This document shows, piece after piece, positions 6,646-10,126 of a stretch of DNA of 10,126 nt. The notes beneath the pieces were generated by a model. The model had not been told where the DNA came from. It made no database searches and saw nothing but the letters and a program-made list of their open reading frames with translations. Every line of letters starts with the position of its first letter. Within the stretch, counting starts at the first letter, position 1. The position numbers were made by a program, and so were the translations under genes. The stretch spans positions 1 to 10,126 of the forward strand of contig JAMXLG010000326.1 in the NCBI GenBank assembly GCA_024281135.1, written 5' to 3'. The stretch is from Vulcanimicrobiia bacterium. Lineage in GTDB: Bacteria > Eremiobacterota > Eremiobacteria > Baltobacterales > Baltobacteraceae.

Positions 6646-9039
6646 GTGAAGCTCCGAGGACCTCTTACGGCGGCGATAGCCGCCGTTTTGCTAGGCGCTG
6701 TGCCGCGCCCAGCTCCCCTGACCGTGTATTCTGCGCCTGCTGCCGACCGGCCGGCCGGTGCGTCGCGTACGGAACCGACGGACGCCGTTCTTCCCAATGG
6801 GCGCGTCGCCGCACCCTTAGGGACGACGATCTTCGTCGGCACAAATCCACTCGGAGCGACGGTCACTCCCGATGGCCGCTTCATCATCGTGAGCAACAAC
6901 GAACAGGATGCATCTGCCGCGCCGGCTGCGCCGCCACAAGCGCCGCAACTGCGCGCCGGTTATTCATTGACCGTCGTCGATGCCCGCACGATGCGCATAG
7001 CGAGCGTGTATCAGGCGCAGGGGCTTACGCTCTTTACCGGTGTCGTCGCCTTACGCGACCCCGCAAATCCCGGATCCACGATCGTGCTTGCGTCCGACGG
7101 TGGGAACAACACGGTGCACGTGTTTCAAATCGGCGCAGACGGTACGCTCACGCAGCAGTCGGCGATACCGGTTCCGGGATTTCCGGCGCAAATCGGACTT
7201 TCGGCGAATCAGCGCATGGCGTACGTCACGTCGAATCTCGGCGACATCGTAACGGCGATCGATATCGCGAACCGGCGCGTGTTGCATACCGCGCAAGTCG
7301 GATTCTCGCCGTTTGGCGTCGGCACCGCCGACGGGACGCTCTTCGTTGCGAACGGCGGACTCGACGCGTACACGCAGCTCGTGCAACCAGCGCGTGCGCC
7401 GCGATTTGGTAACGTAACCGGAAGTGCGACGAGATCGTCGTCGCTCTCGATCGTACCGCTCGATGCAAACGGTGACATTAGCAACAACGCGACGGGTGCC
7501 GTTCGCATGGATCAGATTCCAGACGGCGTCGACAATGTCGGCGGCGCGCATCCCGGTTCCCTCGTCATGCGGCGCGATGGTGCGTATGCTTATGTGTCGC
7601 TCGCGAACGTCGATCGCGTTTCGACCGTGCAGCTCACCGGAGATCCGCACGTCGTCGGCGGATTGGATTTGCGCCTCTTCGTGAATGCACCGTATGGAAC
7701 GCAGCCGGATGCGGAAGTCTTATCAACCGACGGTACACGCCTCTACGTCGCGCTTGCGGGATTGAACGCCGTTGCCGTGCTGGATGCGCGTACGCCTGCG
7801 ACACTGCATCGTCTCGGTCTCATTCCGACCGGCTCGTTACCTTCGGCGCTCGCACTCTCTCCCGATGGCCAGTATCTCTTTATTACGAGCGCGCGTGGTG
7901 TCGACGGCTGGGGACTCTTGCAGCGCGTCGACCTGAGAAAGCTGCCGCTCAAAGAATCGACCCTCTCCGCATTACGCTATAACCGCGCGGTAAGTGCGGC
8001 TCGTCCGAATAACGTGGTTCCCGCCTTGCGTTCGAATCGCAAAAGCAATGCGATCGATCATGTGATCTACATCGCGGTTGGTTCCGGCACGTTCGACGGC
8101 GTCTTCGGCGATTTGGGTCGCGGCAACGCCGATCCCGCATACGTCAGCTACAACGCATCGATAACGCCGAATCTGCATGCGCTGGCGCGCGCGTTCGGCA
8201 TTGCTGATAATTTCTACGCCGATTCGATGAATGCGGACGTCAACACGCAATTCGCGCTCTCGGGCATGACGACGGCGTACGTCGAACACACGTTGCCGGT
8301 GAATGCCGGACGTGCACCGTACGATGCGCACGGTGCTGACCCCGAGGACTATCCACGCGCCGGATATTTGTTCAACTCGCTGCGCCGCGCCGGCGCCTCG
8401 TTCCGCGACTACGGCGCGTTGCTCAACGTTTCGGGCTATCAGCCTGCAACGCCGCAACCGCAGCAACGCGGACGTGGCGGCGCAACGGCGCCCGACGCAA
8501 GCGGGCTCGGGGGCATCTACACACTTGACGTTCCCGCGCTCGCCGTGCTCGACGGCGGCGTCGATCTTTCATACGCCGGTTCGAATCCGCTCATCACGAA
8601 TGCGGCGCGTGCCGGCGAGTTCGTCAGCGATATGGACCGTCTCGCTCGCGCCGATCAGGAGCCGGCGTTCACGTACATCTGGCTTCCGACTGTCGCAGGC
8701 AACGCCGGGATGGCGGACGCGGATCGCGCGCTGGGTACGATCGTGCAGTTTCTCTCCCACACCCCACACTGGTCTTCGACGGCGGTCTTTATCGTTGCCG
8801 AGGGAGCTCAGGGCACGCGCGATCACGTGAATCGCGCGCGGAGCTACGCGCTCGTCGTGTCACCCCTTGCGAAGCAAGGCTACGTCGGAAGCCATCACCT
8901 CTCGTACGCCAGCCTCGTGAAGACCGAAGAAGAACTTTTGGGGCTGCCGCCGAGTTCGCTAGGCGACCTCCTCGCGACGGATATGGCGGATTTTTTCGGG
9001 ACCGTCCCTAATCCGAGCACGTACCAAGCAATCCCGTAG
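6646..9039 (+). CDS. Exported YVTN beta-propeller plus alkaline-phosphatase-superfamily phosphoesterase domain, active site apparently lost
   Basis: This 797-residue protein resembles the 'YncE family/alkaline phosphatase family' proteins. It starts at GTG 6646; an in-frame stop at 6634 rules out anything further upstream, and the Shine-Dalgarno is poor. Residues 1 to about 32 look like a Sec signal (M-K-L-R then A-A-I-A-A-V-L-L-G) with no lipobox cysteine, so the product should be periplasmic or secreted. About 55-450 carry propeller strands (T-P-D-G-R-F-I-I-V-S-N-N; S-P-D-G-Q-Y-L-F-I-T-S). About 470-790 match the PF04185-like phosphoesterase: D471-H-V-I-Y-I, F487-G-D, T507-P-N-L-H-A-L-A-R, D521-N-F-Y, A735-L-V-V-S-P, L-L-G-L-P-P. 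The expected catalytic K-E-N-R-T-Y-D reads V478-G-S-G-T-F-D, the E-D-D-A-Q reads A718-E-G-A-Q, and D-A-H-R reads N729-R-A-R. A phosphatase role is therefore doubtful. A Pro/Gln/Gly-rich loop is at about 604-620. Confidence 0.88.
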   Translation: MKLRGPLTAAIAAVLLGAVPRPAPLTVYSAPAADRPAGASRTEPTDAVLPNGRVAAPLGTTIFVGTNPLGATVTPDGRFIIVSNNEQDASAAPAAPPQAPQLRAGYSLTVVDARTMRIASVYQAQGLTLFTGVVALRDPANPGSTIVLASDGGNNTVHVFQIGADGTLTQQSAIPVPGFPAQIGLSANQRMAYVTSNLGDIVTAIDIANRRVLHTAQVGFSPFGVGTADGTLFVANGGLDAYTQLVQPARAPRFGNVTGSATRSSSLSIVPLDANGDISNNATGAVRMDQIPDGVDNVGGAHPGSLVMRRDGAYAYVSLANVDRVSTVQLTGDPHVVGGLDLRLFVNAPYGTQPDAEVLSTDGTRLYVALAGLNAVAVLDARTPATLHRLGLIPTGSLPSALALSPDGQYLFITSARGVDGWGLLQRVDLRKLPLKESTLSALRYNRAVSAARPNNVVPALRSNRKSNAIDHVIYIAVGSGTFDGVFGDLGRGNADPAYVSYNASITPNLHALARAFGIADNFYADSMNADVNTQFALSGMTTAYVEHTLPVNAGRAPYDAHGADPEDYPRAGYLFNSLRRAGASFRDYGALLNVSGYQPATPQPQQRGRGGATAPDASGLGGIYTLDVPALAVLDGGVDLSYAGSNPLITNAARAGEFVSDMDRLARADQEPAFTYIWLPTVAGNAGMADADRALGTIVQFLSHTPHWSSTAVFIVAEGAQGTRDHVNRARSYALVVSPLAKQGYVGSHHLSYASLVKTEEELLGLPPSSLGDLLATDMADFFGTVPNPSTYQAIP

Positions 9040-9045
9040 TATAGG

Positions 9046-9885
9046 ATGTCGATGACCACCAAGGACATACATTTTGGCCCTCGCCTGATCGGATCGCCAA
9101 CCGGCAAACTTCGCGCCGCAGTTCTCATCCGGCCGACGGCAGCTATCGAGAAGGCGACGCCGTTGCAAGGGGAGCCGGGCTCGGTTTATGGGCGCGCGCT
9201 CGAGCAGCACGACATCCTGCGCAAGACGCTCGAATACTTCGGAGTCGAAACGATCACGGTCGAGCCGCGGGGCGACGATCCGCTGGAGTCAGCTGTCGTA
9301 GACGCCGCCGTTGCATTCGAAGACGGCGCGATGATCATGCGTCCGTCTGAAATGTCGCGGCGCGGCGAGGCCGACCGCATCGAAGCGGAGTTCGCGCACA
9401 TCGACGTTCCGATCGCCGGGCGTATCGCGGCGCCCGGGCTCTTCGACGGTGGCAACGTGTTACTCGCCGGGGGCACAGCGTTCGTCGGTGTCGGGAAGCG
9501 CGGCAATGCGATAGGCCGGGCGGGATTCGCCGCGGTTGCGAAAGCGCACGGGTATCGAGTCGTCGAGGTGGCTCTCGCGCCGGGCGTCCGCTCGCTGCAG
9601 TCCGTGGCCAGTGCCGTCGCAAAAGATACCGTCGTGATTGCTCCCGACCGCGTCGACGCATCCGCGTTCGACGGATTTAACGTCATCAGCGTCAACTTGG
9701 GCGAAGAGATGGCCGCGGGCGTGATTTGTCTCGGCGAACATCACGTCATCGCCGACGTGCGCTACCGTACGGCGCTTTCGCGCATGCGCAAAGCCGGGCT
9801 CGTGGTTGAAGGCATTGACCTCTACGATTTCGAGAAGATCGGGATTACGCCGTCGCAGCTCGTGCTTGCGTTGAAGCGCGACTGA
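9046..9885 (+). CDS. DDAH/amidinotransferase-superfamily protein lacking the catalytic triad
   Basis: This 279-residue protein aligns by eye along its length with dimethylarginine dimethylaminohydrolases, which hydrolyse methylarginines to citrulline. Shared landmarks are A51-L-E-Q-H, M-R-P followed by S104-R-R-G-E, A-P-G-L-F-D-G-G-N (129-137), F146-V-G-V-G-K-R-G-N, and the closing pattern of D-L-Y-D-F-E-K. Against the remembered Pseudomonas enzyme, the triad is changed: Glu114 is D134, His162 is S183 and Cys249 is P269. The only cysteine, C228, is at another, non-catalytic position. The arginines that hold the amino-acid carboxylate (R105 or R106, and R152) are kept. It may thus bind an amino acid without hydrolysing it. 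ATG 9046 has almost no ribosome site; ATG 9052, with AGG 6 bases upstream, is an equal candidate. It begins 6 bases after the propeller gene. No signal peptide is seen, so a cytoplasmic location is expected. Confidence 0.8.
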   Translation: MSMTTKDIHFGPRLIGSPTGKLRAAVLIRPTAAIEKATPLQGEPGSVYGRALEQHDILRKTLEYFGVETITVEPRGDDPLESAVVDAAVAFEDGAMIMRPSEMSRRGEADRIEAEFAHIDVPIAGRIAAPGLFDGGNVLLAGGTAFVGVGKRGNAIGRAGFAAVAKAHGYRVVEVALAPGVRSLQSVASAVAKDTVVIAPDRVDASAFDGFNVISVNLGEEMAAGVICLGEHHVIADVRYRTALSRMRKAGLVVEGIDLYDFEKIGITPSQLVLALKRD

Positions 9886-9903
9886 GTCCCCTAAAGAGAG
9901 CAA

Positions 9904-10126
9904 ATGCGGATCGCCGTCATTTCCGATATCCACGGAAACCTCGTTGGTTTGGATGCATGTCTTGCGGATTTACACGCGCAAGGTGGAGCAGACGCGATCA
10001 TTGCTGCAGGCGATCTTTGTTTAGACGGCCCGAAGCCCAAAAAAGTGCTGCAGCGCCTGGAGGAAGTCGGGGCACAAGCGATCCGCGGAAATACCGATCG
10101 CTATCTCGGCGCACCTGGAAACGAAA
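9904..10126 (+). CDS. YfcE/MJ0936-type metallophosphoesterase, N-terminal part
   Basis: The first 74 codons of a calcineurin-like phosphoesterase run off the end of the window. Metal-site motifs appear in family order: D8-x-H10-G-N in V-I-S-D-I-H-G-N, G36-D37 in A-A-G-D-L, and G62-N63-T-D65 in I-R-G-N-T-D. These motifs normally bind two divalent metals and catalyse phosphodiester or phosphomonoester hydrolysis in the cytoplasm. The third histidine motifs lie beyond the window. The start at ATG 9904 follows a purine-rich ribosome site, AAAGAGAG (9893-9900), and an 18-base gap from the DDAH-like gene, which suggests the same transcript. The short D-x-H to G-D distance and the D37-L-C-L-D-G-P stretch fit the small YfcE-like group more than the large exported phosphatases. 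The substrate cannot be deduced from this part. Confidence 0.9.
   Translation, partial: MRIAVISDIHGNLVGLDACLADLHAQGGADAIIAAGDLCLDGPKPKKVLQRLEEVGAQAIRGNTDRYLGAPGNE

Noticed and set aside
6147..6899. Antisense open frame of 250 codons across the MocR/propeller gene boundary
   Set aside because: It has no domain signature or ribosome site, is Arg-rich, and runs across the end of one real gene and the signal peptide of the next. It is a codon-bias shadow.
1..10126. Insertion sequences, CRISPR arrays, tRNA/rRNA genes, long repeats
   Set aside because: Both strands were read for transposase motifs, terminal inverted repeats, regularly spaced repeats and tRNA arms; none was found. The short CGCG-rich repeats are explained by base composition.

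Overview
The window is an ordinary-looking but very compact stretch of a GC-rich bacterial chromosome (roughly 60% GC by eye). Nine genes, all on the + strand, cover almost every base; the largest gap between genes is under 50 bases. There are no RNA genes, mobile elements, CRISPR arrays or convincing terminators. Gene content and style (free-living, with peptidoglycan recycling, a PhoB-type regulator, a MocR regulator, and an exported YncE/phosphatase-type protein) would fit a soil or acid-habitat lineage such as Candidatus Eremiobacterota (WPS-2). That placement is an impression from gene style, not a demonstrated assignment.

Layout. Bases 1-234 are the 3' end of a D-alanyl-D-alanine carboxypeptidase (PBP4/DacB type). 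Then come tldD (253-1650) and its partner pmbA/tldE (1643-2974, overlapping by 8 bases), a complete TldD/TldE protease pair. Six bases later lies an ACT-domain malic enzyme (2981-4423). After 39 bases comes an orphan OmpR/PhoB-type response regulator (4463-5155). Its 3' end overlaps a MocR-type regulator (wHTH plus aminotransferase fold, about 5097-6599). After 46 bases comes a large exported protein (6646-9039), made of a YVTN beta-propeller and an alkaline-phosphatase-superfamily phosphoesterase domain. It is followed after 6 bases by a DDAH/amidinotransferase-fold protein (9046-9885), and after 18 bases by the 5' end of a YfcE-like metallophosphoesterase (9904 to the end of the window).

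How the genes work together. The first part (dacB-tldD-pmbA-malic enzyme) looks like a housekeeping operon of cell-wall, proteolysis and central-carbon functions, with no obvious shared pathway. The two regulators in the middle separate it from the second part.

The most interesting observation is in the second part. Two consecutive, tightly spaced genes both keep the fold signatures of a hydrolase family while the residues expected to do the chemistry are replaced. In the phosphoesterase domain the E-N, His and Asp-Asp metal-site positions are gone. In the DDAH-like protein the Cys/His/Glu triad reads Pro/Ser/Asp, yet both carboxylate-binding arginines remain. These may be pseudoenzymes with binding or sensing roles. 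The family comparisons come from remembered consensus motifs and need a real alignment to confirm.
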